Source: Pristionchus mayeri
Taxonomy: Eukaryota; Nematoda; Chromadorea; Rhabditida; Neodiplogasteridae
Assembly (NCBI GenBank): GCA_036245805.1
Contig: BTRK01000006.1
Location: 25,948,365-26,012,364, forward strand
DNA length: 64,000 bases
Reading direction: 5' to 3'
This document shows positions 9,866 to 21,569 of the stretch, in pieces; position 1 is the first letter of the stretch; the number at the start of each line of letters is the position of its first letter. The notes under the pieces are model-generated. The model ran no database searches. It worked only from the letters and a program-made list of their open reading frames with translations, and was not told the origin of the DNA. The translations under genes and the position numbers were made by a program.

Positions 9866-11181
9866 TTAGATTCCGTTAATTATTTGAAGACATATTTCAT
9901 TATTCGGTAGTGCGTATTTCAAAGCGATGGTTGGATTATTATTCAGAGTTTTGTAAATTCTAGAGAAAACTATGTCTTTTGGATATTTAATTGTTATGAA
10001 ATATCTTGATAGTTGATGCACTCTATCTAAGAAATGTTCGAATGAGGAGCAGTTACGGAAAATTCTAATTATTTCTCCATGGAGGGTATTCACACCCATA
10101 GACATCGGAATGTTGGATTCGAAATGTGGATATCGAATCACTGAGAATGAATAGTCATCTGTTTTGTTATACAGTGAAGTTTGTACTTTCCCGGTTTTCA
10201 ATATTGAAATTGATAGAACCAGAAAGGCTGCCTCGTAGAGGTTGGTGTTTGTTTGTTCAAGTGTGAGCGACTGATGGTACATGTCGGTGGTCATTCGTAT
10301 AAAATCATTTGCTTTCTCGGAGATGTGAAAGAGATCATCAATATATCTGAAGGTTCTGTTCAGTGAATAGGATAAAGAATGCCCAACTTTTATTTGATTT
10401 TGGATATACTGAAATTCCATGACTGCCAATGTAAGATCAGCAATCTAGGGAGATGCATTATTACCTTGCGGAATACCTTTATTTTGTTGGTACAGATGTT
10501 CTCCATAATATGCGTATGCATTTTTGAGGATGAAATCGATAATACCTTTTATGTCTACTTTGTGATATGATCTACCAGAACTACTGGAATTATTTCTATC
10601 ATATCGAATGCAATTTCCTTGTACTACGAGGTATTCGGAGCCAGCATTTTTAGATAGGAGATCTATAAGATAGTAGAGTTTTTCTCTAACCACGTCATGG
10701 GGAAGATTCGTGAAGAGCGAGGAAAAATCCGCACAAAATATTTTGGAATTTGGATTATGAACTGTACTCAGTTGTTGAACCACCTTGAATGTATTTTGAA
10801 TAGAAAATAATCTATTTATCCTGTCGTGACTAGTTATATTTTCACAATACCTTCTGAAGTGATTATGAAGAAATTTAAGTATTTTTTGTAATTCTATCGA
10901 TAATGGTTTTAAAGTACTGTCATGGGCACCGGTTATGAATCGGAACTTGATAGGGTTTTTATGCATTTTCGGAATGCCATAGATTTTGGGTAGATTACCA
11001 TCTGTGAGTGGTTTAATTCCAAAACTTCTTGTGAATCGTTCATGATTAGTTTTTATATCTATGGGGAGTATATGGGATTTCAACTCATAAGTTCTGTTTC
11101 CGTCGCTTGTAGTATTTAGTTCTTTTTCCATAAATTTGAGGTATAATTTCTTACAAGTAAAGGCGTAAATCGGGGAAATTC
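9866..11181 (-). pseudogene. Penelope-like reverse transcriptase, no nuclease domain seen
   Basis: Two minus-strand frames in the same register cover an RT of about 430 residues. Motifs in order: LPKIYGIPKMHKNPIKFRFI, CADFSSLFTNLPHD (motif A Asp), KGIPQGNNASP (motif B), FRYIDDLFHI (motif C). The register is shared, but an in-frame TAG at 10445-10447 falls straight after motif B (NNASP then stop then IADLTLA). The frame closes upstream near 11181, so the N-terminus is truncated. The lineage is Penelope/TERT-like by the IPKxHK and YIDD context. Unlike the element at 1-1312 there is no GIY-YIG block after the thumb, so it may be an endonuclease-less type or simply truncated. It lies between the inverted SINE-like copies. 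Confidence 0.75.
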
Positions 11182-11512
11182 ATAATTGAGAAAACTCGGA
11201 GAGGTGGAAAAATGAGCAAAAGATGTTTCCTGCACTTGGGGTTGAACCAACGACTATCAGCAAAAAGAGCCGACGTACAACCAACTGAGCCATTGGATGA
11301 GACGGGAAAGAATCTCCAAGAATAGAATACCAGTCTAAGCTAGTAATGCAAAAATTTCGCCCATTTTCTAGCCAATTTTCATGATCGAATTTCGGGTCTT
11401 AGGAAACAACTATCCAATGATCTTAGATATGCAATGAACTTCCCCATGGGGTCAAGTTCGACTGGGCACAACAGATTTATGTTTGACTTCCGTGTACTTT
11501 TGCGGTTCCCTT
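11168..11512 (-). repeat. tRNA-related SINE-like repeat, right copy
   Basis: Inverted partner of 8641-8985. On the minus strand it carries the same A box (TGGCTCAGTTGG) and a better B box (GGTTCAACCCC). Confidence 0.7.
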
Positions 11513-12374
11513 ATGAGAGGAGGGAGAAAGAGAGACGAGAGAGTCTCTCTCTCCACAGTGAATAGAGGGTAGGACTGCCAGAGGGGACGGTTAACTGTCT
11601 CATCCGACTCTGACCTGCCGAAGCCCTCTTTTACGAAGTCTCTAACACGTGTATCACGAGTCAGCGGATGAAAAATGATCCCATCGGGAACATTTTCAAA
11701 AAAGTTGAGCCTGATTTGAGTGAAATTATAGTTGTAGAATACCCTAGGCATAAGATTTCGAAAAATAGTAGTCATTGGTCCCAGAGCCGGCTTTTAGGAA
11801 TTTACCGGTTTTGCACCCGGCTACGATGTATTTCAGCTCCCAGATGAGCTAGAGATCTGGATTTGGTCTCAAAATGTGCGGAAAATTATTTCCAGCAACT
11901 TTTATGTTTGGAGCAAGACGATTGGACTAATATTAAAAACATGCTGAGCGAAAAACCACTTTTAGCATTAAATTTAAAATATTCTGGATATCAAGCAGAA
12001 GAATGATACAGATTTTTAATGCGGAATATGAAAGAAGAAGTACATGAGTATGCTATAAAAATATAAAAACCAAATTTGCGATGTCTCCTACTTGGCAATT
12101 TCCAATCAAACTCACGAGTACGTGATATCAGAATGTTGAAAAAAATATTAAATTGCGAAAATGCGAATTCAAATATGTCAAATTCAACATTATTCGACTA
12201 TTCCTGATGGAACTAGTTAGATGACGTTGAAAAAACGCTAATATTCGCAACTATCAAAAATTCGATTTTTCGTCCTCCGAATTTTCCAAGTTTGAAAATT
12301 GGCAACTTAAGATTTTCGCTTCTATGGGCATTCATTCAAAGTACAAATAATAGTAGCGACCAAGATGAGTAAAT

Positions 12375-12379
12375 ATTAT
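12375..12379 (+). repeat. 5-bp target duplication ATTAT (left)
   Basis: ATTAT directly precedes the TG start of the solo LTR and recurs at 12730-12734 after its CA end. Confidence 0.8.
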
Positions 12380-12729
12380 TGCTGTGTACGAGGCTAGATC
12401 ATAAGTCTGACACAGCCGCACTCACTTACTGTAGTCATCTATTACCAGTTTCGCAAGTAATATGATTCCGCCTGGCTGGGAATAGCTTGCCGTTATTTCC
12501 CGCGCCCTTCTAGAGACTGGTCTAGTCTCTCCCCGTCGTGTTGGATGGTTGTTAGTCCAGTCGCTCCCCATTAGCCGTCTAGGTGACCCGTGTAGTCTAG
12601 GGATGCGACACTACCTTATACCACCACCTCTCTCCTATTTACTACTCTCTATCTTCCATAATTACCATTGTGCCGTATTGTAATAAACTCTCTCTATTAC
12701 TTCCACTCTCACCACGCTCATACATAACA
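12380..12729. mobile_element. Solo LTR
   Basis: 350 bp starting TGCTGTGTACG and ending ATACATAACA, so it has the TG...CA ends of a retroviral-type LTR. It is flanked by a perfect ATTAT duplication (12375-12379 and 12730-12734), and contains an AATAAA poly-A signal at 12682-12687. The opposite arm of the palindrome (about 13165-13195) carries the same target without it, an empty site in the same molecule. No internal retrotransposon genes remain. Confidence 0.85.
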
Positions 12730-13890
12730 ATTATCATTTTTGGCTTACTACTACTTTCCATTCTAATGATTGACGGGCTCAAACTTGCTATTTTCAAGTG
12801 GTCGATTGGGAACATATTTAGATTTTGACTGAATTTTCTGGAACCACTGCTTGTTTTTTGAACGAAAAATCATTTCTTATTATATAAAAGTGAAATGAAC
12901 CACAATACTTACGTTTAGATGTTTTTCAAAAAAAATCCCAATTTTCGAAATTCGAAATTTTTGAAATTTATATTATTAAGATAATTGAGACAATTTTAAT
13001 ATTTTTTTAAATTATTTGGCGCATATAGTTATTTTTAGTTATCGAAACAATCTGTGGTTCCAGAAAATTCAGTCAAAATCTAAATATGTTCCCAATCGAC
13101 CACTTGAAAATAGCAAGTTTGAGCCCGTCAATCATTAGAATGGAAAGTAGTAGTAAGCCAAAAATGATAATATATATTCATCTTGGTCGCTACTATTATT
13201 TGTACTTTGAATGAATGCCCATAGAAGCGGAAATCTTAAGTTGCCAATTTTCAAACTTGGAAAATTCGGAGGACGAAAAATCGAATTTTTGATGGTTGCG
13301 AATATTAGCGTTTTTTCAACGTCATCTAACTAGTTCCATCAGGAATAGTCGAATAATGTTGAATTTGACATATTTGAATTCGCATTTTCGCAATTTAATA
13401 TTTTTTTCAACATTCTGATATCACGTACTCGTGAGTTTGATTGGAAATTGCCAAGTAGGAGACATCGCAAATTTGGTTTTTATATTTTTATAGCATACTC
13501 ATGTACTTCTTCTTTCATATTCCGCATTAAAAATCTGTATCATTCTTCTGCTTGATATCCAGAATATTTTTAATTTAATGCTAAAAGTGGTTTTTCGCTC
13601 AGCATGTTTTTAATATTAGTCCAATCGTCTTGCTCCAAACATAAAAGTTGCTGGAAATAATTTTCCGCACATTTTGAGACCAAATCCAGATCTCTAGCTC
13701 ATCTGGGAGCTGAAATACATCGTAGCCGGGTGCAAAACCGGTAAATTCCTAAAAGCCGGCTCTGGGACCAATGACTACTATTTTTCGAAATCTTATGCCT
13801 AGGGTATTCTACAACTATAATTTCACTCAAATCAGGCTCAACTTTTTTGAAAATGTTCCCGCATACCTCCAGTGACTCGTGATACACGTG

Positions 13891-14211
13891 CTAAATAGCG
13901 ACCCGTTGATCCATTTCAGCCACCCTAGTCACAATGGTCAAGGTCCGAGCACTGGGCGATGATTTTGAACAGAGGTATTATCCAAAAACAAGCGTGACCG
14001 ACAGACGAACTGACAGACAGAAACTTTGACCATTCTATATAGTAACGGTGCCGGGTGCGTATAGAAATTTTACGAAGTCATTTGCTTCTCTCACCGAGTA
14101 CAACTTTTAGGAGAATTTTCATTGTTCATTCACTTAAGAAATACGTATTGTTTACCAGATAGGTTGATCTAAGTTACAAGCGAATGAGATAATATAGAAC
14201 TGTGAACCTAC
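13891..14211. other. No gene seen; expected later NAA20 exons absent
   Basis: Contains a GACAGACGAACTGACAGACAG simple block near 14005. I looked here for the following NAA20 exon (a GFFVDLFVR-type block) on the minus strand and did not find it. Confidence 0.5.
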
Positions 14212-14668
14212 TCTTCACTAATCTGTTCCAGTCCCTCCATCAGTCTCCCTGCCAACCCGATCCTTCTGAACTCGGTTGCGATGGAGAGTGCAGTGACATG
14301 GCCGTGCCACTGGTCATTCCGACCCTCAGACTTCCCCATTACTCAATGCAAACAATTATTTGAAATGTCGGTCTCATAATACATGTTGCCCTACTGCACA
14401 GTTAAAATGGTGCGACCAAAGTAACGTTAGCTACATTTCAATCTTTGAAAAAATATTTATTGGAAAATGGTTTCATATTCTAATTCCCATTGGGTCATTA
14501 ATTGACGAAATTCAATTGAATCGACAGATTTGAGCGAAGGATTGACATAGGGAAGGGGGGAAGTAAAGTAAACTGACTGTATCCCATGATCGGTCCAGCA
14601 GGATGTTCAACTATTTGAAAGTACTCCGGCCAGTTGATGAGATATGACAAGTAGAAGTTAAACCCGTA
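14212..14668 (-). pseudogene. naa-20: NAA20 (NatB catalytic subunit) partial gene, two exons
   Basis: NAA20 is the GNAT acetyltransferase of NatB, which acetylates N-terminal Met-Asp/Glu/Asn/Gln on nascent chains. Exon 14578-14668 (after TTTTCAG) reads YGFNFYLSYLINWPEYF and EHPAGPIMGY. A GTCAGT...GAG intron follows, then exon 14212-14341 reads IMGKSEG, WHGHVTALSIATEFRRIGLA (the acetyl-CoA binding R-x-x-G-x-A motif) and GRLMEGLEQISEE, ending at a GTAGGT donor. The two exons join in phase through the split ATA codon of GYIMGKSEG, exactly as in the known protein. Neither the N-terminal exon nor the C-terminal third is found nearby; flanking space is filled by a Helitron on one side and a 2.2-kb palindrome on the other. 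It is either a fragment or a gene with very long introns. Confidence 0.8.
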
Positions 14669-14779
14669 CTGAAAACAAAGTGTCATTGAATTAATGAAAA
14701 AAGGTATCACGAGTCAGTGGATTTGTACGGGAAAATTTTTGAAGAAGTTGTGCCCGATTTGGTTCATATTATAGTGGGA

Positions 14780-14960
14780 CTAGTCCGGCTGCCCCCCGCC
14801 TTCGGCGGGGGCCCCGTCCTAGCGGAGTACCTAGGTTTCGCAATCACTCGTTTCACAACTTGTTGATCTATCTCCCTCCTCATTTCGTAATCGTTTCGCA
14901 ACTGTTTCGCAATCCGGTCAAACGGACAGACGGACACTGCGCTTTATATATAGGTATGGA
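14780..14960 (-). mobile_element. Non-autonomous Helitron, copy 1
   Basis: Read on the minus strand it starts TCCATACCTATATATAAAGC, ends with a strong GC hairpin (GCCCCCGCCGAAGGCGGGGG) then CAGCCGGA and CTAG. It is inserted between A and T, as Helitrons are. A second copy at 55384-55546 has the same ends and flanks. Confidence 0.8.
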
Positions 14961-15117
14961 TAATTCCCTAAATCTAACGCGACTAAGGTTCCCGGGGTAG
15001 AATTTGATGGTGATCACGCCTATCTATTTCATTTTTCATGAATTATTTTAAAAAAAATTATAAATTCAACTTTTCGCATTGGCAAAAGTAAGATGTGTGA
15101 CATACATCAATGTTAGT

Positions 15118-15345
15118 TATTCACTTTCCCCTTCTCTTCCCTCTCCCTACCCACATATTCTCTTTCCATCCCACCCCCCTCCCCCCAAGCACACATGTCT
15201 ACTCCCTCCCCACTTCTCCCCCGTTAGAGATCTACGGATGCTGGTTCTCGGAGCAGAGTCTACCTGGTCTACCCGAGTGCCTCCTCCTCGGTTCCCTCCT
15301 CAAATACTGACCAGACGAAGACAGATGAGACCAATTGACTCGATA
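15118..15345 (+). repeat. Dispersed 220-bp repeat, copy 1
   Basis: CTTCTCTTCCCTCTCCCTAC through CAGACGAAGACAGATGAGAC is repeated at about 90 percent identity at 37605-37815 in the same orientation. Non-coding, pyrimidine-rich first half. Possibly a 3' end of a retroelement, because copy 2 directly follows a LINE-like frame. Confidence 0.75.
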
Positions 15346-16025
15346 AATAAATTTCCGAGTGCTGTAGGTTGATTACGGTATGCATGTGGAAGACCATCCA
15401 CGCCTGCCCTTCTGTATCGGTACGGACTTGTTTACTTCCATGTGGTGTGCCTAGATTACGGTAGATCGGGTTACGGTGGCCGACAAATGAGGATTGGACT
15501 ACTGTAGGTGGTGAGGATCGTGATACCTGTGGTCGACCCAACATCAACCCTGACCACCACTTTGGACCATGAATCATGATCTGAAAACACCTCGCCGCCA
15601 GTGCTGTGCAACTATGGTATCCACCCACTATAATATAAGCCAAATGTGAAACAACTTCCCAAAATGTATCTGAATAGGTCATCCTCTGTCACGTGATACC
15701 TCATCCTGTGCTCATCGAACGCTTAGTATCCAAATACCACTCACAGTTTCCGTCAGAGGATCAACGTTCCTGTAAATACCAAATTATTTAATTGCATATC
15801 CTCTCTAATTTGGTTTTTTGCCTGCGCTGTCTTGGGTGGCGTTCCCTCGCTTCTTGGCTTCGTTCCGAGAAAGGGTTGCCACGAGCCGCGATTCGTAGCA
15901 ACCCTTTCATGTGATAAGCTGCGAGGGCAAGGGTTGCTAAGCAATTTACAATTGTACACCTACTGGGCGCCCTTAAAGCAAGCGCTGATAATTTTAACGT
16001 GCTGAAAGGCCACGTACGGGACGGA
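15346..16025. other. No gene seen
   Basis: A 137-codon minus-strand frame (15269-15682) has no recognisable motif and I do not support it as a gene. Confidence 0.4.
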
Positions 16026-16475
16026 TGGCGCGTGTGTTTGAAGGGGGCGGACGTTTTCGCAACGGAGCTCCGTTCGCTTGCCAGGAGTAGCAATATGGGA
16101 GTTGTTGCATTGTTACCAGTATGTGCTCCCCTGCATTTGCATATATAAATTTTGTTACTAGGCGATCTTCAGTTTCACTCCAAATCAACGTATAGGACGC
16201 CGTACTTCTAAGGAGCGGACAACTCATTGATTTTGTTACCAGGCTATCTTGAGTTTCAACGAATAGGGGGTCATGGAAACGCATAAACCATGAACCCCCA
16301 TGCATTGATTTCGAGTGAAACTGAAGATCGCCTGGTAACAAGAATTATACATGCAAATGCAGGGGAGCACATACTGGTAGCAATGCAGCAACTCCCATGT
16401 TGCTACTCCTTCTGTTGAGTGGTGCTCCGTTGCGGAAATGTCCGCCCCCCTGTTTGAATGAGCGCGCTCGGTCGA
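16026..16475. mobile_element. Palindromic MITE, about 170-bp arms
   Basis: Left arm 16026-16195 is mirrored at about 16290-16475: GGGGGCGGACGTTTTCGCAA with TTGCGGAAATGTCCGCCCCC, and GTGCTCCCCTGCATTTGCAT with its complement. The loop is about 95 bp. Confidence 0.8.
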
Positions 16476-16884
16476 GCGGTATAAGACCAATAAAACCAAG
16501 TACGCGCCGACCGCAATCGCGACATTAATCGTTCAAAAGTGATCTAAATATAATTTCGAACTTTCTTGAAGGCACAGCGTGTCAGACGATATCGACTCCT
16601 TTGTTCGCCGCGGCAAACGAATTCTAATGAGGGGGGGGGGGAGGGAGTCATTCCAAGTCATTTTGAGGTGAAAAGCGGTGTCTGTTTTCTTCATAGTCCC
16701 TTAGGAAAACTTAATTTACATGAAACCTAAGGTGAAAATCAAAAATCCAACTCCTGGGAAAGTTTCGCCGATAGATTATCTATCGTTCCATGTAGTTCAT
16801 GATACTGGATTTCTCATCTAAGCTTGGATATAAAAAGAAAACAATTAAAAATCGAACTCCTGAGAAGTGTAGATCTTGTCGGTA

Positions 16885-17030
16885 GGATTCAGAAAATAAT
16901 GCACATGTCATACTTCGCTTTTACGGGAACCGACATAATAGACGGCAAAGTTAACTTAACCTACTTCACTTAACTTTGCCGTCTATTATGTCGGTTCCCG
17001 TAATAGCGAAGTATAACATTTTCTGAATCC
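16885..17030. mobile_element. 146-bp palindromic MITE inserted at TA
   Basis: Starts GGATTCAGAAAAT and ends ATTTTCTGAATCC, with about 60-bp arms. It is flanked by TA at 16883-16884 and 17031-17032. The opposite arm of the host palindrome (near 20010-20025) reads CGGTACAG with a single TA, a precise empty site. TA duplication fits Tc1/mariner-type mobilisation. Confidence 0.9.
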
Positions 17031-17472
17031 TACAGTAGCGAGCAAAACTCTATCACCTTTGAGTTTTTCAAGCATAACTTCCCTCAATCTTATTCAATCT
17101 TCACAAATTTGCTGATGCACTAATATTTTATGATTACCAATCGAATCGTCTACCCTATGGATGTCTCGCGATAGTGTACGGTAGGTCACTGAGAAATCGA
17201 TCTTTCGCTCAAAATCGCATTTTTCGGTAAAATGTGCGCCAAAAATAGAGAAATAATGTTATCCAAATATAAATCAGCAGGGTCGAAAGTGCAACTCTCG
17301 GACTATCGAATGCACCTTTTGAATTAATTGAGAATCGATTTTTGAGTGCAGGTAGATCAATTCAAACAACAGTACTTTTTTAGTACATTTATGGCTCTAA
17401 CTTCAATTCTAAAGAAGTAATCGAGCTCAAATTGATAGGGTAACATACGCTGGTGGTCCCTATTCACATGTA

Positions 17473-17941
17473 CAAGTTTGGGGTTGACCGGCCTCGATAT
17501 CGCCAAAATCGTAACTTTTGGTATGCTTTCCTTTGAAGAGCTCTAAGTTCCGGGTAGATTTTTTCGGAGCCCAGAAAATGACTTGGAGATTCTAGAATGA
17601 AGGCCGAACAGATCTGTGAAATTTGGTACAAATTGGCCACATTTCCCTATAGATATGATACTTTGAATCTTGCACAATTCGTCAAAAACAGGTAATTTTC
17701 GTCCAATTTCGTCCAAAATGACCTTTTTTGACAAATTTTACTAGATTCAAAGTATCATATCTAGAAGAAGATGTGACCAATAGATACCAAATTTCACATA
17801 TCTGTTCGGCCTTCATTCTAGAATCTCCAATTCACTTTCTGGGCTCCGAAAAAAATCTAACCGGAACTTAGAGGTTATCAAAGGAAAGCATACCAAAAGT
17901 GACGATTTTGGCGATATCGAGGCCGGTTAACCCCAAACTTG
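17473..17941. mobile_element. 469-bp palindromic MITE inserted at TA
   Basis: Starts CAAGTTTGGGGTTGACCGG and ends CCGGTTAACCCCAAACTTG, arms about 210 bp. TA lies at each side (17471-17472, 17942-17943). The host palindrome's other arm (about 19575-19600) lacks it. Confidence 0.88.
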
Positions 17942-20069
17942 TATATCACGGGTCTCCTGTAAAAACGTAGGAACGCTGGACACTGGAAATATTTTATGTC
18001 ATCGATTTTTACTAAACTTGGTTTATGGACATCATTGGAGGTTAGAATAAGGCCTGTCCACCTGGTTTGCTCAAATTTGCACATTATCGATTTTTGTGAT
18101 CTACCACTAGAAATTGACGTTTCTCATTCAATTTTTATCGTACAGCGAACTTTTTTTTCTCATTTCGCTCGAAATCGAGAGACCTACAACTTTCTCAGCG
18201 CGAAACAAGCGGCATAATCACGTCTTCATAGCGAAAATTGCGAAAAACAGTATTTAGTGATGAGAATATCGATTTTCTGGCTTCGTATACCTAAAACGCA
18301 ATCGTTTTTATTCTTGATATGGAATCTCCATTCAAAATTAGGGGATTCTATGTTGACCATTTTTCATATTTCTGTCCCCTCACTGTTGATTTACTATGGG
18401 GGATTACAGACGTTTCTGGACTTGGTTATTTTTTGAAAGATTTCGTCTTTTGGTCGTATTTCGGTTCTACGTGGTTCAATCGAGCAATCAAAAAAAGCAA
18501 TCGATAGCTCTCAAAAAGTTCTACAACTTCCTCGAAGTGATTCCAATCACCATAATTCTTCGTTTTGAAGTTATTTTAAGAAAACTGTCTTAAACGGGTA
18601 AATTTGAGATATTTCAGCAACACATATCGCACGAAAAGCGTTTCCACACTAGTTTCGCATCTTAACAATGTTTCTGGACATTTATGATCAAGTTTAAAGC
18701 TATTGCCGTGGGGAGAAACACGATAAACCCCCGTACGACGATTGAACTGTGAATATCATGTATCCAAGCTGGAATAAATGAGAGGCATGGAGAAGAAACA
18801 TACATGAATTTGAGTGGCACAGACATGAAAAATGATCATAAATGTCCAGAAACATTGTTAAGATGCGAAACTAGTGTGGAAACGCTTTTCGTGCGAAATG
18901 TGTTGCTGAAATATCTCAAATTTACCCGTTTAAGACAGTTTTCTTAAAATAACTTCAAAACGAAGAATTATGGTGATTGGAATCACTTCGAGGAAGTTGT
19001 AGAACTTTTTGAGAGCTATCGATTGCTTTTTTTGATTGCTCGATTGAACCACGTAGAACCGAAATACGACCAAAAGACGAAATCTTTCAAAAAATAACCA
19101 AGTCCAGAAACGTCTGTAATCCCCCATAGTAAATCAACAGTGAGGGGACAGAAATATGAAAAATGGTCAACATAGAATCCCCTAATTTTGAATGGAGATT
19201 CCATATCAAGAATAAAAACGATTGCGTTTTAGGTATACGAAGCCAGAAAATCGATATTCTCATCACTAAATTCTGTTTTTCGCAATTTTCGCTATGAAGA
19301 CGTGATTATGCCGCTTGTTTCGCGCTGAGAAAGTTGTAGGTCTCTCGATTTCGAGCAAAATGAGAAAAAAAAGTTCGCTGTACGATAAAAATTGAATGAG
19401 AAACGTCAATTTCTAGTGGTAGATCACAAAAATCGATAATGTGCAAATTTGAGCAAACCAGGTGGACAGGCCTTATTCTAATCTCCAATGATGTCCGTAA
19501 ATCAAGTTTAGTAAAAATCGATGACATAAAATATTTCCTAGTAGCAAAAGCTGCGAGTTTTCCTACACTTTTACAGGAGACCTGTGATATATGAATAAGG
19601 ACCACCAGCGTATGTTACCCTATCAATTTGAGCTCGATTGCTTCTTTAGAATTGAAGTTAGAGCCATAAGTGTACTAAAAAGTACTGTAGTTTGAATTGA
19701 TCTACCTGCACTCAAAAATGGATTCTCAATTAATTCAAAAAGTGCGAGAGTTGCACTATCGACACTGCTGATTTACATTTGGATAACATTATTTCTCTAT
19801 TTTTGGCGCACATTTTACCGAAAAATGCGATTTTGAGCGAAATATCGATTTCTCAGTGACCTACCGTACACTATCGCGAGACATCCACCGGATATATGAT
19901 GCGATTGGTAATCATAAAATATTAATGCATCCGCAAATTTGTGAGGATTGAATAAGATTGAGGGAAGTTATGCTTGAAAAACTCAAAGGTGATAGAGTTT
20001 TGCTCGCTACTGTACCGACAAGATCTACACTTCTCAGGAGTTCGATTACTATATACAGAAATATCGTAA

Positions 20070-20118
20070 CGTCTGTCTGTCCCTTTGTTTGTTTGTTTGT
20101 TTGTTTGTCTGTCTGTCA
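20070..20118 (+). repeat. GTTT/GTCT microsatellite
   Basis: GTCTGTCTGTCC, five TTTG units, then GTCTGTCTGTC. Confidence 0.9.
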
Positions 20119-20120
20119 CA

Positions 20121-20345
20121 CTTTTTCTTCAAATCGTTCTAATTCGCTTCAAACTCATCCTATGTGCCTAAGACCTCGACCATATGAATTCCCTTGGTGA
20201 GCACTTTCAAAATTCGATCTTTGATCTTTTTCTTCAAATCGCTCTAACACGCTTCAAAATCATCGTAGAAGGATAGGACCTTGACCGTTGGCATCCCCAT
20301 GGAGAGCGCTTTTAATATATGGGGTTTGATCTTTGATCTCTAATC
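20121..20345 (+). repeat. Two-copy tandem duplication, about 107-bp unit
   Basis: TTTTTCTTCAAATCG..CTAA..CGCTTCAAA occurs at about 20124 and 20230, followed by matching TAGGACCTTGACC and TTTGATCTTTGATC blocks. Confidence 0.65.
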
Positions 20346-20693
20346 AATAATTAGTCGCATAATCAACCTCAAAACATGTGCGGTGCAACCCTGATCAAGA
20401 CCGATTTTCCCGAGAGGTTTGAAACGTGAATATTTTGTGTGCGGTAATTAGCGTTCACAAGCCCGGTTCTATACCAAATTCATCCTCGCTTCTCCCCCGG
20501 TTGTAGAAATATATATTTCAACAGCAAAAACGCCCACATAATCGATTAAACAATATTTAAAGAACCCGCGCGTAAATCCGTTAGCGCAAATTTTAAAAAA
20601 TATACGGTACTTAGTGCTTGGTCATGGAATTCGCGGTAAGATATTTTCAGGGCGCCAGTTTAAAAAAATTGCACGGATGTTGGGAAAACTTTA
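20345..20693 (+). mobile_element. MITE family A (TTAAAGTTACCC ends), partial copy
   Basis: Same 300 bp as 50985-51300 (CTGATCAAGACCGATTTTCC through GCACGGATGTTGGG), but the other end is missing. It is the inverted partner of 21590-21890. Confidence 0.8.
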
Positions 20694-21569
20694 ATACTAT
20701 ATCTAGACCTTTGAAGTACATTCATTATCATACAAACTATCTCAAACAAGAAAAATGAGCAAAACGTTGCAAAATATGTCAATGCCGGGTTGAAAGCCAG
20801 GTCTTAGATTTTCCTAATGCTCACCATAATATGTATTCTGCGACCGATTTTCATTAGGTGGCCGACTAGGATTGGTAGACCAGAGAAGTCAGGGGTTTTG
20901 ACACACACATATTGAGATATTTTGTAAAGAAATAAACTAACACATTATTAAATCTGAAGAGATCATCGAGGACAAAAGGACGCAGAGAACCCATCAGAGC
21001 GACTCCAAGATCCCCCTCAGAAGTTCTATAGCTCTTTGAACGGTCCCAATATTTAGGGGCTACTCAACCCACTTTCCTCATCAGACTGATCGTTGCATAT
21101 CTTATTACTTTATCGTTAGTTCGCCGCAAAGTGATCATGCTTGAACAAATAGAGCAACGATGAAAACTATTCATGAAACAAACAACTATAACATTGTTGT
21201 CTAAATATGCAGTGACGGACTAGAATCGAGATCGTAAGTGTTCTTCTTAAGATTCATCACTCGTGTTTCCCTCCATTTTTACTGGTATCCTCTTGCACTC
21301 CGCAGTCCTTGAATGCGGGTACGGCATTCTTCAGCCATCGAATGTAGAAGAGTTCCTGCCGCTCGTGAGGTTGCACCTGCACACAAAATCACAATTTTAG
21401 CAGCAAAAGACTTTGGGATCGACCTTGCCAGAATTTTTTTTCCTAGCCCGCTTTCCAAGAAATCACGCAACCGACTGCGCTATGAAGACCTTGTTGGCCG
21501 GAGTCGAGAGAGGAATGGTTTTCTGTCCCCCCAACTCGCACACAATGTGATGCTCTACCCCCGAAATTT
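20694..21569. other. Spacer between two family-A copies; no gene seen
   Basis: Unique sequence without convincing exons. Confidence 0.45.

Larger units (their letters stand above)
11646..13890. mobile_element. Large palindromic element, about 0.75-1.1 kb arms
   Basis: CACGTGTATCACGAGTCA at 11646 is mirrored by its complement ending at 13890. Arms match almost continuously inward: 11646-12370 with 13180-13890, and 12735-12850 with 13050-13165 (CTCAAACTTGCTATTTTCAA and complement). The left arm is longer only because a 350-bp solo LTR sits in it. There is no coding frame of its own. Such long arms would fold into a hairpin if transcribed. Confidence 0.9.
16851..20049. mobile_element. Very large palindrome, about 1.2-kb arms, centre near 18761
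   Basis: AATCGAACTCCTGAGAAGTG at the left end is mirrored at 20030-20049. Arms match through to a loop at about 18693-18830. Two stretches (18319-18507 and 19016-19204) are identical as translated on opposite strands, so the inner arms are near-perfect. The left arm is longer by two inserted elements (16885-17030 and 17473-17941). No gene of its own. Confidence 0.92.

Noticed and set aside
18319..18593. Repeated short frames in both palindrome arms
   Set aside because: They are mirror images created by the inverted repeat and differ from diverged copies by stops; not genes.
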